A stretch of DNA of 62,960 bases, taken from NCBI RefSeq assembly GCF_900091315.1, contig NZ_FLSP01000045.1, forward strand, positions 1 to 62,960. The letters are read 5' to 3'. Below are positions 7,699 to 15,180 of this stretch, one piece after another; position 1 is the first letter of the stretch; the number at the start of each line of letters is the position of its first letter. This DNA is from Streptomyces sp. DI166. GTDB taxonomy: Bacteria > Actinomycetota > Actinomycetes > Streptomycetales > Streptomycetaceae. A program made the translations under genes and the position numbers. Below the pieces are notes generated by a model. It was not told where the DNA came from, made no database searches, and saw nothing but the letters and a program-made list of their open reading frames with translations.

Positions 7699-9657
7699 TG
7701 TCCGGTCCCGGTAGATGCTTGACAGTTCGGTCCCAGCTGATGGTTGACAGCGGCCGTGTTCGGCTTTTCTGTGCGCGTCGTTGCGGTGCGTGTGGGGAGG
7801 CCGGGATTGGCGCTGGTGGAGTTGTCGGTTGTCGAGCAGAGATATCGGGCTGTGCTTGCGGTGCTGGCGGGTGCGACGGTGACGGAGGTCGCCGCGTCGC
7901 TGGGGGTGTCCAGGCAGACGGTGAGCGGGTGGAAGTCCCGGTATGAGGCCTCGGGTCTGGCTGGGCTGGCGGACCGGTCGCGTAGGCCGGCGTCGTGTCC
8001 GCATCAGGCGTCTGCCGAGGTGGAGGCGGCGGTGTGTGAGCTGCGGCGTAAGCATCCGAGGTGGGGTCCGCGGCGGATCGCGTTCGTGCTGGAGCGGTCC
8101 GGTGCCGTCACGCCGGTTCCGTCGCGGATGACCGTCTATCGGATCCTGGTCCGCCATGGGCTGATCGAGCCGGGGGTGCGGCGCCGGAAGCGGTCGGATT
8201 ACAAGCGCTGGCAGCGGGACCGTCCGATGCAGTTGTGGCAGATGGACATCGTAGGCGGCCTCCTGCTGGCCGATGGCAGCGAGTGCAAGATGGTCACCGG
8301 GATCGATGACCACTCCCGCTTCATGGTGATCGCGAAAGTGGTGCAGCGGGCCACGGCCCGGGCGGTCTGCTCGGCCTTCGGTGAGGCACTGGTGCGGTTC
8401 GGAGTGCCGGAGGAGGTGCTGACGGACAACGGAAAGCAGTTCACCGCCCGCTTCGGTCCCGGCAAGCCGGGCGAGACGATGTTCGACCGGATCTGCCGGG
8501 AGAACGGCATCACTCACCGGCTCACCCGCCCGCAGTCCCCGACGACCACGGGGAAGATCGAACGCTTCCACCAGACCCTGCGGCGTGAACTCCTCGACGA
8601 CCATGAGCCGTTCATCGACCTGGGGGCGGCGCAGGCGGTGGTGGATGCCTGGCTGGAGGACTACAACCGGATGCGGCCGCACCAGGCCCTGGCCATGGCC
8701 GTCCCGGCCAGTCGCTTCGTCCCCCGGCCTCGGTCCGAGCAGGACGCCCTGCCGGTGGTCCTGCCCGCCCGCCTCGACCCGGTCCCGAGCCCGGACGTTC
8801 CAGCCCCTGCGGCTGAGTCGGCGGCCGTGGCCTGGCCGATGGCCCAGGGCGAGGTCGGCGCCATCGAGCTGGAACGGGTGGTGCCCGCCTCGGGGAACCT
8901 GAGCCTGCGCGGGCAGCAGATCTGGTTCGGCCCGGCGCTGGCCGGCACCACGGTGACCTTGCGGATCGACGTGAACCGCCTGCACGTCCTCATCGGCGGC
9001 GGCCGGCACAAGACCCTGCCCTCGAAGCTGTCCGGCCGGGACCTCAAAGCCCTGCTGGCGGGCGGAGGCGCCCGACCCGCCGGACCATGGGCGGACGACC
9101 CCGGCCCGGCGAAGGACACGAAGGGGCCGGTGGAGGTGGACCGCACCGTGAATGCGGTCGGCTACGTCGGCCTGGGCGGCGACAAGGTCCTGATCGGCTG
9201 GCCGTTCGCCGGACAACGGGTCACCCTCCGGCTCGACGGGAGAGTCCTGCAGGTCCTCGACGAGCAGCGTGTCCTGAAGGTCACCCTGCCCAGCCCACTG
9301 CCGGCCTCGGCCTGCGGACGTCTGCAAGGGGGCCGTCCGGCCGGGCCACCTCCCCAGCTGCCACCGCCCGCCGAACAGATCGCGGAGCGGACGGTCAGCA
9401 GCGTCGGAGGCTTCATGGTCGCCGGACAGCGCATCCAGCTCGGCCGCGGCTATGCCCACCAGGTCGTCACCGCCCACCTGGACGAGGAAACGATCCGCGT
9501 CTTCCACGGCCAGGAGCTGATCACCACCGTCCCGCGTGTCACCAGGAAGGAGGTGGTGGTCCGCAAGTCCGGCGAGCACAACCGCCGGAAGATCGTCTAG
9601 GGAAGACGTCAAGCATCACCCGACGCCAACCCGTCAACCATCAACTGAGACTCGACA
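7699..9657 (+). mobile_element. IS481-family insertion sequence, 1,959 bp
   Basis: The element starts with TGTC at 7699 and ends with the complementary GACA at 9657. The terminal inverted repeats of about 25 bp are imperfect (left TGTCCGGTCCCGGTAGATGC, right read inward TGTCGAGTCTCAGTTGATGG) and both run into TTGAC; a second GATG-TTGAC motif follows inside each end. A perfect 14-bp target duplication flanks it. It carries one transposase gene and no passenger. Confidence 0.9.
7807..9600 (+). CDS. IS481-family DDE transposase with three C-terminal beta repeats
   Basis: The transposase of the surrounding IS. The N-terminal part has a helix-turn-helix (VTEVAASLGVSRQTVSGWK) and a second winged segment. 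The RNase H-like core shows WQMDIVG (first Asp), DDHSRF, LTDNGKQF (second Asp) and TTGKIERFHQTL with the catalytic Glu, ending in YNRMRPHQAL. After the core come three related segments of about 60-70 residues (LRGQQIWFG..TLRID; LGGDKVLIG..TLRLD; VAGQRIQLG..TAHLD), resembling repeated Mu-type C-terminal beta domains. I take the TTG at 7807, preceded by GGGAGG, as the start because the family begins near ALVELSVVEQRY; a TTG at 7744 would extend it. No lesion is seen, so the element may be active. Confidence 0.88.
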   Translation: MALVELSVVEQRYRAVLAVLAGATVTEVAASLGVSRQTVSGWKSRYEASGLAGLADRSRRPASCPHQASAEVEAAVCELRRKHPRWGPRRIAFVLERSGAVTPVPSRMTVYRILVRHGLIEPGVRRRKRSDYKRWQRDRPMQLWQMDIVGGLLLADGSECKMVTGIDDHSRFMVIAKVVQRATARAVCSAFGEALVRFGVPEEVLTDNGKQFTARFGPGKPGETMFDRICRENGITHRLTRPQSPTTTGKIERFHQTLRRELLDDHEPFIDLGAAQAVVDAWLEDYNRMRPHQALAMAVPASRFVPRPRSEQDALPVVLPARLDPVPSPDVPAPAAESAAVAWPMAQGEVGAIELERVVPASGNLSLRGQQIWFGPALAGTTVTLRIDVNRLHVLIGGGRHKTLPSKLSGRDLKALLAGGGARPAGPWADDPGPAKDTKGPVEVDRTVNAVGYVGLGGDKVLIGWPFAGQRVTLRLDGRVLQVLDEQRVLKVTLPSPLPASACGRLQGGRPAGPPPQLPPPAEQIAERTVSSVGGFMVAGQRIQLGRGYAHQVVTAHLDEETIRVFHGQELITTVPRVTRKEVVVRKSGEHNRRKIV

Positions 9658-10036
9658 CGCTCTGCTGGGGCTTGAAATCGTATGCGCAGGATGGGAGTTC
9701 GGCGTCCTGGCGGTGTGCGAGCGGCAGGAAGAGCGCTGGGCGGATCGTCCACGTCACTCGGGTGTGGGCCTGCGTGACTGTCACCGTGCAGGGCTCTGTA
9801 CGCAGCAGGGCCTGACGCGTATCAACGCGGCCGTCGTACAGCCATTCCCATGCCTCGTCGCTGGCTTCCGGGTCCAGCATCGGTGTGATCGTCCGCAGCG
9901 TCACCGCGACCCACTGGTCCGCCTGCTGGGCCGAGCCGGCGTCGAAGGAAGCGAGAAGGAACGGCCCCCGGCCGCTATCCACGTCCTCCGTCCAGCACTC
10001 GCACCAAAAGCCCCGCCGGACCCCCGCCCTCAGCAT
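9641..10036 (-). CDS. AICE hypothetical protein, 3' end modified by the IS insertion
   Basis: An unrecognised protein of about 131 residues, starting MLRAGVRRGFWCECW from the ATG at 10036-10034, which overlaps the end of the ATP-binding protein gene by 7 bases. Visible features are WVAVTLRTI, EASDEAWEWLYDGRVD and a hydrophilic C terminus; no known domain is obvious. The IS481-family element inserted in its last codons: the current frame reads DFKPQQ-SVSSLS and stops inside the IS, whereas joining the sequences outside the target duplication gives DFKPQQ-SD and a stop. The gene therefore lost one residue and gained five and is probably still functional. Confidence 0.65.
   Translation of the reverse strand: MLRAGVRRGFWCECWTEDVDSGRGPFLLASFDAGSAQQADQWVAVTLRTITPMLDPEASDEAWEWLYDGRVDTRQALLRTEPCTVTVTQAHTRVTWTIRPALFLPLAHRQDAELPSCAYDFKPQQSVSSLS
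9658..9671. repeat. Target-site duplication, right copy (14 bp)
   Basis: Exact repeat of 7685-7698; the first base after the IS end is 9658. Confidence 0.88.
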
Positions 10037-10473
10037 CCCTGCCCTCCCCACGGCCCACCCGTGACCAGTTCCGCCGTGACCGTGCAGCCCCCATCGCCCC
10101 TCCGAATCAGCACCCGGTGTGCGAGGCTCCCGACCAGTCCCAGCCCCCGCCCATGCTCGGCCTCCTGGTCCTGGTCCTCTTGGCCGACCTGCCCGAACTC
10201 CGGTGCAGTCTCCGCACCCCCGTCGTCCGTTACCGACACCGCAACCACTCGCGCCGACACAGCCACCGCCAGATGGAAGCTCCCGGCCGCCGCCCCGCTC
10301 GCCGTGTGCCGCACCGCGTTCGTGCTCAGCTCGCTCACGATCAGTTCCGCGTCGTCGGCTAACGGAGAGTCCCGCAGGATGTCCCGCGTCCACCGGCGGG
10401 CTCTGCTGACCTCTTCCGGGAATCCCGGGCAAGTGAGTCCCCAGACGCGGGCTGTACTCATATACTCGTGCAT
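10030..10473 (-). CDS. RsbW-like ATP-binding (HATPase_c) regulatory protein
   Basis: A small GHKL ATPase of the anti-sigma-factor kinase type common in Streptomyces. The N box is in SELSTNAVRHT (Glu and Asn for Mg and ATP), SVTDDGG is the G1-like Asp motif and HGRGLGLVGSLAHR is the ATP lid and G2 box. Length (about 147 residues) fits the stand-alone RsbW-like family. The likely start is the ATG at 10473-10471 with GAAAGAA upstream; an ATG at 10461 is an alternative. The start codon overlaps an operator-like site (10464-10479) matching the other repressor sites of this element. It probably modulates a sigma factor or partner protein, but the target cannot be named. Confidence 0.75.
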   Translation of the reverse strand: MHEYMSTARVWGLTCPGFPEEVSRARRWTRDILRDSPLADDAELIVSELSTNAVRHTASGAAAGSFHLAVAVSARVVAVSVTDDGGAETAPEFGQVGQEDQDQEAEHGRGLGLVGSLAHRVLIRRGDGGCTVTAELVTGGPWGGQGC

Positions 10474-10479
10474 ACAAGT
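10464..10479. promoter_or_regulatory. Operator-like site ACTCGT-N4-ACAAGT
   Basis: One mismatch from the perfect palindrome ACTCGT-ATAG-ACGAGT at 11885-11900. It lies across the start of the ATP-binding protein gene, where bound repressor would block transcription or initiation. Confidence 0.6.
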
Positions 10480-10519
10480 TCTTTCATGCTGGTAGGCCGC
10501 CATGTGCAGCGGGTTCGGG

Positions 10520-10951
10520 CTAGACGAGTTTCACGCCGTCGTGGGCGCGGATGGCCGGCGGGGTCGTCGCGTCGAGTGCGTCGGTGACGCGGATCGCGTA
10601 CGCCTCGTCGGCGAGTTCGGTGACCTCTTCGCGGGTGGCCCAGCGCAGGGCGCGGGTCTCGCTTCCGGTGGTGGGCACACCGTCGGCGGCCTCGCACCGG
10701 AAGACGAGGGAGACGATCAGGCCCGCCATGTTCTTGTAGACGCCGGTCAGGGTCGCGGGAAGCGCGATCTTGATGCCGGTTTCTTCGAGGACTTCGCGTT
10801 GCAGGGCCTCGGGGATGGTTTCCTCGCGTTCGAGGACGCCGCCCGGAGGCTCCCACTTGCCGTTGTCCCGGCGCTGGATGAGAAGGGCCCGGCCCTGGTC
10901 GTCGACGACGACTCCGGCCACGCTCACGGAGTGCGGGCGTTCAGTGCTCAC
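10520..10951 (-). CDS. Nudix hydrolase, Pif-like AICE protein
   Basis: A 143-residue Nudix-family protein with the Nudix box at GGVLEREE ... REVLEETG. In the family this motif binds divalent metal and hydrolyses nucleoside diphosphate derivatives. Nudix proteins of this kind sit next to the GntR repressor in pSAM2-like elements, where Pif (pSAM2 immunity factor) blocks entry of a second copy of the element into the host. I selected the GTG at 10951 (MSTERPHSVSVAGVVVDD); the frame is open further upstream but that stretch (CCCYGGEPSQPRG) overlaps the divergent promoter. It is transcribed divergently from the GntR gene across a repressor half-site. The immunity role is inferred from context. 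Confidence 0.8.
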   Translation of the reverse strand: MSTERPHSVSVAGVVVDDQGRALLIQRRDNGKWEPPGGVLEREETIPEALQREVLEETGIKIALPATLTGVYKNMAGLIVSLVFRCEAADGVPTTGSETRALRWATREEVTELADEAYAIRVTDALDATTPPAIRAHDGVKLV

Positions 10952-11006
10952 GTTCCTCGGCCCTCTCGGCTGGCTAGGCTCTCCACCGTAGCAACAACAC
11001 TCGCCC

Positions 11007-11020
11007 ACTCGTCTAGATAC
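11007..11020. promoter_or_regulatory. Repressor half-site in the Nudix/GntR divergent promoter
   Basis: ACTCGTCTAG at 11007-11016 matches the left arm and centre of the element's palindrome; the right arm is degenerate. It lies 19 bases before the GTG of the GntR gene, next to its AAAGGAG ribosome site at 11023-11029, fitting autoregulation. Confidence 0.5.
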
Positions 11021-11034
11021 CTAAAGGAGTACAC

Positions 11035-11823
11035 GTGAGCCCTCTTCCTTCGGGCCTCTTGGGTGATCTCGACCCCACGAGCGATCGTGCGGTCTTCCGG
11101 CAGATCGCCGACCAATTGCGCGAGGCCATCGACCGTGGGCGATTCAAGGAGGGCGAGAAGCTACCCTCCGAGGCCGAGCTGGTGGACCACTACGGGGTGT
11201 CCCGCATGACGGTCCGCAACTCCTTCTCCATCCTCCAGGGTGAGGGCCTGGTCCACGCCGAGCACGGCAAGGGCGTCTTCGTCCGGCCCCGGCCGCCGGT
11301 ACGCCGCCTCGCCTCCGACCGGTTCGCCCGCCGCCACCGCGAGCAGGGCAAGTCCGCCTTCATCGTCGAAGCCGATGCCGCCGGAAGTCACCCCCAGGTC
11401 GACAGCCTGGAAGTGAAGGAGGAGAAGGCCACCCAGGACATCTCCGCCCGCCTCGGCTCCGTACGGCGGGTTCTGGCCCGGCGTCGTCGCTACCTTCTCG
11501 ACGGCCGGCCCGTCGAGTTCGCCACCTCCTACCTCCCCCTCGACATCGCCCGCGGCACGCAGATCGCCGAACCCAACCCCGGACCCGGCGGCATCTACGC
11601 CCGCCTCGAAGAACTCGGCCACCGGCTCGACCATTTCGAGGAGGAGATCCGCGCCCGAATGCCCTCGCCCGCCGAGGTGAAGACACTCCGGCTCGCCTCC
11701 GGCGTACCCGTCATCCACCTCATCCGGACCGCCTTCGACACCGAGGGGCGAGCGGTCGAGGTCTGCGACACCGTGATGGCGGCTGACGCATACGTGCTGT
11801 CGTACCAGCTTCCGGCGACCTGA
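11035..11823 (+). CDS. GntR/HutC-family repressor, KorSA-like
   Basis: A 262-residue regulator. The N-terminal winged helix-turn-helix (residues about 15-80: REAIDRGRFKEGEKLPSE, YGVSRMTVRNSFSIL, GLVHAEHGKGVFV) is of the GntR class, and the C-terminal part has the UTRA-type effector fold (RRRYLLDGRPVEFATSYLP, VIHLIRTAFDTEGRAVE). In pSAM2 the equivalent KorSA represses the activator of replication, integration and excision. Here ACTCGT/ACGAGT sites lie before this gene, before the next gene, before the Spd gene at 14769 and at the ATP-binding protein, so it is the likely master repressor of the element. The GTG start at 11035 has AAAGGAG five bases upstream. Confidence 0.87.
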   Translation: MSPLPSGLLGDLDPTSDRAVFRQIADQLREAIDRGRFKEGEKLPSEAELVDHYGVSRMTVRNSFSILQGEGLVHAEHGKGVFVRPRPPVRRLASDRFARRHREQGKSAFIVEADAAGSHPQVDSLEVKEEKATQDISARLGSVRRVLARRRRYLLDGRPVEFATSYLPLDIARGTQIAEPNPGPGGIYARLEELGHRLDHFEEEIRARMPSPAEVKTLRLASGVPVIHLIRTAFDTEGRAVEVCDTVMAADAYVLSYQLPAT

Positions 11824-11884
11824 TCGTCACGTTTTGCGGCGGTGCGTGGGGGCGATTCCCGGACTCGTACAGCCCAACACGCGT

Positions 11885-11900
11885 ACTCGTATAGACGAGT
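11885..11900. promoter_or_regulatory. Perfect operator palindrome ACTCGT-ATAG-ACGAGT
   Basis: The best copy of a motif found at five places in the element. It is about 95 bases before the TTG start at 11995, with a second half-site between. Confidence 0.7.
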
Positions 11901-11964
11901 GGGCAAGTTGAGTGGCAGAGTGATCCACACCTTCCCGGCAGTCGGGTTCGTTGGGCGCATCATG

Positions 11965-11975
11965 TATAGACGAGT
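11965..11975. promoter_or_regulatory. Operator half-site TATAGACGAGT
   Basis: Right half and centre of the operator, 20 bases before the start of the next gene; together with 11885-11900 it gives the transfer operon promoter two repressor contacts. Confidence 0.55.
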
Positions 11976-11994
11976 AGATAGGAAGGGAACTCCC

Positions 11995-12351
11995 TTGCGT
12001 ACCATCCGCGTTGAGACCTCCGCCGCCACGATCCTGCTCACCGAGGCTCCCGAGCCCAAGGTCCGTGACCGGCAGACCGGCGAGATCGCCAAGGACGCCA
12101 CCAGCGGTGAGGCGCTGATGACGATCGGCGTCGTCTACATCGAGGGCGGCGAGTCCTCGCTCATCAAAGTCACCGTCCCGGAGAGCGGTGTCTCCGAGGG
12201 ACTGACCCTCGGCGCCCCGGTCTCCCTGCCGGGCCTGGTCGCCCGCCCGTGGGAGTCCGTGTTCAACGGACAGCAGCGCCACGGCATCGCCTACCGGGCC
12301 GCAGCCGTCACCCCGGCCGCCTTCCCGGCCTCCATGGGGGCCGCCGCCTGA
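11995..12351 (+). CDS. Conserved AICE protein of unknown function, first gene of transfer operon
   Basis: A 118-residue soluble protein starting at TTG 11995 (M-RTIRVETSAATILL), nine bases after AGGAAGGG. Conserved-looking blocks are TEAPEPKVRDRQTGEIAKD, ALMTIGVVYIEGGESSLIKV and PWESVFNGQQRHGIAYRA, a pattern I associate with the gene immediately upstream of the Tra gene in many Streptomyces integrative elements; its function is not established to my knowledge. It has no signal peptide or membrane segment. Its stop overlaps the next ATG (TGATG), so the two are translationally coupled. Two repressor sites precede it, placing the whole operon under the GntR regulator. Confidence 0.75.
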   Translation: MRTIRVETSAATILLTEAPEPKVRDRQTGEIAKDATSGEALMTIGVVYIEGGESSLIKVTVPESGVSEGLTLGAPVSLPGLVARPWESVFNGQQRHGIAYRAAAVTPAAFPASMGAAA

Positions 12352-12603
12352 TGACCGGCATAGCCACGCTCCTGGAAGTGGGTGGTCCCCTCGCCGCGCT
12401 CGGCGGCGGGGCCGCCTACGCCCGCGCCAAGTACCCGGCGGCGTACTGGTCGACGGTCGGCCTGCCGCTCTCCACCGCCCGGCTGCTCAGCTCGTACGGC
12501 TCGGTCATGGAAGCCTGCGGCCTGACCGTGGCCCCCTCCCGGCTGAGGGCCCTCGCCGTGAAGGCCACCACCCGCCGCGAGGTCCGGCCGGTCCCGACGC
12601 GGC
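12351..12603 (+). pseudogene. N-terminal segment of Tra, separated by a frameshift
   Basis: From the ATG at 12351 this frame encodes MTGIATLLEVGGPLAALGG, then AKYPAAYWSTVGLPLS and EACGLTVAPSRLRALAVKA, which matches the N-terminal part of FtsK-like conjugation motors of pSAM2-type elements. Near 12595-12604 (CCGACGCGGCATGATC) the frame becomes nonsense while the next frame (+1) continues with the expected IRPTSTGLRLRIRLAPGQ. In the relatives I know, the two parts are one protein, so a one-base insertion or two-base deletion (or a sequencing error) has split the gene. Confidence 0.7.
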
Positions 12604-13662
12604 ATGATCCGGCCCACCTCCACCGGCTTACGGCTCCGAATCCGCCTCGCCCCCGGCCAGGAACCCGCCGACGTGGCCGCCTCGGCGGAACGGCTGAGGC
12701 ACGCCTGGGGCGTCCACGCCGTGTACGTCTCCACCGTCCGGCCGGGCGTCGTCGACCTGCGGCTCGTCGGCTACGACGTGCTACGGCAGGTACGGATGCC
12801 CCGCAAGATCGAGGGCGCCGGACTGCTGAAGGTGCCCGTCGCCCTACGGGAGGACGCCACACCCTTCATACGCGACTACCGCACGATCCCCCACCAACTC
12901 ACCCTCGGCGCAACCCTGTCCGGCAAGTCGATGTACCTGCGCCACCTCATCACCGGACTCGCCCCACAGCCCCTCGCCCTGGTCGGCATCGACTGCAAGC
13001 GGGGCGTCGAGCTGGCCCCCTTCGCCTCTCGGCTCTCAGCGTTCGCCACCGACCCGGACGAAGCCGCAGACCTCCTGCCCGCCCTCGTCGAGGAAATGGA
13101 GAACCGCTACGACCTGATCAAGGACCGACAGGGCATCGCCCCCAGCACCCCGGACGAGGAGGTCACCTCCGATATCTGGGGACTGCCGCCCCACCATCGC
13201 CCGGTCCCCATCGTCCTGTTCGTCGACGAGGTGGCCGAACTCTTCCTCGTGGCGACGAAGAAGGACGAGCAACGCCGCGACGAAATGGTCACCCAGCTCA
13301 TCCGCCTCGCCCAACTCGGTCGCGCCGCAGGCATCTACCTGGAAATTTGCGGCCAGCGCTTCGGCGCCGAACTCGGCAAGGGCGCCACCATGCTCCGCGC
13401 CCAACTCACCGGACGTGTCTGCCACCGCGTCAACGACGAAGCCTCCGCCAAGATGGCCCTCGGCGACATCGCCCCCGAAGCGGTCATGGCCGCCTGCGCC
13501 ATCGCCCCCGAACGGCCCGGCCTGGCCGTAGCCGGTGACACCTCCGGCGGCTGGTCCCGCATCCGCACGCCGTACCTCTCCCTCGGCGACGCGGCCGAGG
13601 CCTGCCGGAACACGGCACACATGGCGCCCGACCTCCCGGCTCTGAAGCCCTTCCGGCCGTAG
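12604..13662 (+). CDS. FtsK/SpoIIIE-type conjugation motor (Tra), C-terminal portion
   Basis: The 352-residue ATPase portion of the element's Tra protein. In AICEs a single hexameric FtsK-like pump moves double-stranded DNA between hyphae. The Walker A motif is LGATLSGKSMY (about residues 104-114) and Walker B is PIVLFVDEVAEL; CGQRFGAELGKGATMLRAQL and SAKMALGDIAPEA follow, typical of the C-terminal RecA-like half. ATG 12604 (MIRPTSTG) is the first start after the frameshift but lacks a clear ribosome site, so expression may depend on reinitiation from the upstream frame. Without the first 84 residues, which normally help in membrane association and oligomerisation, transfer activity is doubtful. 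Confidence 0.82.
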   Translation: MIRPTSTGLRLRIRLAPGQEPADVAASAERLRHAWGVHAVYVSTVRPGVVDLRLVGYDVLRQVRMPRKIEGAGLLKVPVALREDATPFIRDYRTIPHQLTLGATLSGKSMYLRHLITGLAPQPLALVGIDCKRGVELAPFASRLSAFATDPDEAADLLPALVEEMENRYDLIKDRQGIAPSTPDEEVTSDIWGLPPHHRPVPIVLFVDEVAELFLVATKKDEQRRDEMVTQLIRLAQLGRAAGIYLEICGQRFGAELGKGATMLRAQLTGRVCHRVNDEASAKMALGDIAPEAVMAACAIAPERPGLAVAGDTSGGWSRIRTPYLSLGDAAEACRNTAHMAPDLPALKPFRP

Positions 13663-13752
13663 CGGGCCTGGCCCGCCCCACCCCGGTCGGCGTGACAGCC
13701 CCACGCCAACTCCCTACCCCTCCCTTGCCCGAATCCGTAAAGGAGCCGCACC

Positions 13753-14328
13753 ATGCGCGCCCACCTGGCCCGCGTCGACGCGGTGCTCGTCCAAGCGGTC
13801 ATCGCCGCCGCGCTGTCCTTCGCCCACCTGCACGACGTCGCCTCGGCGGCCGGACAGGACGGGTGGAAAGCGTGGGCCTACCCGGTCAGCGTCGACCTGC
13901 TGCTCGTCGCCGCCTGGCGTCGACTCCGCTCCGGTGAGGTGAAGACGGCGGGGTGGTGCTGGTTCGTCATCGCGCTGGCCGCATCCCTCGGCGCGAACGT
14001 CGCCACCGCCGGACTGCTCGACATGAGCCAGGTGCCGGCATGGCTGCGCATCCTCGTCGCGGGCTGGCCCGCCGTCGCCTTCCTCGGCGGAACGCTCCTC
14101 GCCCACTCCGCCCCCCAACCCCAGGACGACGAACCACCCGCGCAACCGGCCATCGAGACACCGCCCGAACCTTCCGCCCTCCCCGTCCCGGCCGCCCTCC
14201 TCGAACACGCCCGCAAGGTCGCCGCCGAGCACCGCGCCCGCACCGGCACGCCCATCGACACCCCGACCCTCCCGGCCCGCCTCGGCGCACCGCCGCCCCT
14301 CGCCCAAGCCATCGCTGCCCAGCTCTGA
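13753..14328 (+). CDS. DUF2637-type membrane protein (Spd-like), plasmid spread
   Basis: A 191-residue membrane protein with about four transmembrane helices in the first 115 residues (VLVQAVIAAALSFAHLH; AWAYPVSVDLLLVAAW; WCWFVIALAASLGANVA; ILVAGWPAVAFLGG). A Pro-rich cytoplasmic tail follows, containing a conserved-looking HARKVAAEHRARTGTPI segment. The helix pattern and its place between Tra and Rep match DUF2637/SpdB-type proteins, which in Streptomyces plasmids help the element spread inside the recipient mycelium. The ATG at 13753 is preceded by AAAGGAG. It is followed after 12 bases by the small zinc-ribbon gene. Confidence 0.8.
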   Translation: MRAHLARVDAVLVQAVIAAALSFAHLHDVASAAGQDGWKAWAYPVSVDLLLVAAWRRLRSGEVKTAGWCWFVIALAASLGANVATAGLLDMSQVPAWLRILVAGWPAVAFLGGTLLAHSAPQPQDDEPPAQPAIETPPEPSALPVPAALLEHARKVAAEHRARTGTPIDTPTLPARLGAPPPLAQAIAAQL

Positions 14329-14340
14329 AAGGAGCCCCGC

Positions 14341-14532
14341 ATGACCCCCAACCGCCGCTTCCGCAACGTCGTCCGCATCGGTCCCGTCCAGGTCGGCACC
14401 TCATACGACAACCGGGGCCGCGAAACCCACACCGCCGCCTGCACGGCCCCGCGCTGCGGCTTCTCCGCCGACTACGACAGCCGGGCCGCCGCCGAGCTGG
14501 CTGCCCGCACCCACCGCTGCCCCGTCCGCTGA
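14341..14532 (+). CDS. Small zinc-ribbon-like mobile-element protein
   Basis: A 63-residue basic protein with CTAPRC and a later HRC, a plausible but incomplete metal site, and the framework FRNVVRIGPVQVGTSYDNRGRETH. Short proteins of this type recur in the Spd block of Streptomyces integrative elements and are annotated as mobile element transfer proteins. A GAAAGGAGC ribosome site ends seven bases before the ATG. No enzymatic motif is visible. Confidence 0.7.
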   Translation: MTPNRRFRNVVRIGPVQVGTSYDNRGRETHTAACTAPRCGFSADYDSRAAAELAARTHRCPVR

Positions 14533-14548
14533 AAGGACTCCGTCACCC

Positions 14549-14743
14549 GTGACCGTCAGCCTGCCGCTCGTCGTCGTCCTCGGCTTCTTCGCCTGGGGAG
14601 CGGTCAAGTTCCTCGGCGTCCGCGTCTGGATCGTCGTCCTGATCGCCCTCTTCGGCTTCTGGCTCTCCGACACCTTCCTCGCCCCCGCCATCGAGTCCGG
14701 CACGCGTTCCGGCGTGGACGTCATAAACGGCTCACATGACTAG
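14549..14743 (+). CDS. Small two-helix membrane protein (Spd-like)
   Basis: A 64-residue protein starting with GTG (MTVSLPLVVVLGFFAWGAVKF) and containing two hydrophobic helices, the second LGVRVWIVVLIALFGFWLSD. AAAGGAC lies ten bases upstream. The gene sits in the Spd block between the zinc-ribbon gene and the next membrane protein and overlaps a repressor site at its 3' end. Spreading function is inferred from position and topology only. Confidence 0.65.
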   Translation: MTVSLPLVVVLGFFAWGAVKFLGVRVWIVVLIALFGFWLSDTFLAPAIESGTRSGVDVINGSHD

Positions 14744-14749
14744 ACGAGT
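14740..14749. promoter_or_regulatory. Operator half-site CTAGACGAGT
   Basis: Same half-site as at 11965-11975, 20 bases before the GTG at 14769, suggesting a second repressed promoter for spdD-rep-xis-int. Confidence 0.55.
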
Positions 14750-14768
14750 AGATGAGAAAGGGTCCGCC

Positions 14769-15014
14769 GTGTTCCTGCCCAAGTACCCCGACAGCCCGAC
14801 TCCGCCGCCCGCCCACATCCACGCGCCGACCGACCCCGCGCCCGTACGCCGCTCGCTGCCGCCAGTCTCGATCAGTGCCGGAACGGCCGTAGCCGTGATC
14901 ACGGGCGGTGTGGTCCTGACCGCGCTCCTGACCGCCGTCGCCGTCTCGGCCATCTCCGTGGCGATCGCCGCCGTAGTCCTGCGCTCCCTGCTCCGCGAAT
15001 ACAACCGGCGCTGA
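14769..15014 (+). CDS. SpdD-like small membrane protein
   Basis: An 81-residue protein: a Pro-rich soluble N terminus (FLPKYPDSPTPPPAHIHAP), then one long hydrophobic region (AVAVITGGVVLTALLTAVAV and onward) and a basic tail (RSLLREYNRR). This matches SpdD-type proteins that precede rep in pSAM2-like elements. I chose the GTG at 14769 because GAGAAAGGG lies six bases upstream; the ATG at 14736 would overlap both the preceding stop codon and the repressor site. Confidence 0.7.
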   Translation: MFLPKYPDSPTPPPAHIHAPTDPAPVRRSLPPVSISAGTAVAVITGGVVLTALLTAVAVSAISVAIAAVVLRSLLREYNRR

Positions 15015-15180
15015 CCGGCGCCCGGCTCCGGGGCGGCGCGACACCGCCAAGCATCCGCCGCCCCGCAGCCTTCCCTCCCAGACCAGCAACCAGAAGGAGA
15101 ACGCCATCTTCACCCGCACAACCCCGCCCCCACTGCCGGAACTCGCGAACCTGGCCTCGGACGGCAAACTTCCGGGTATC

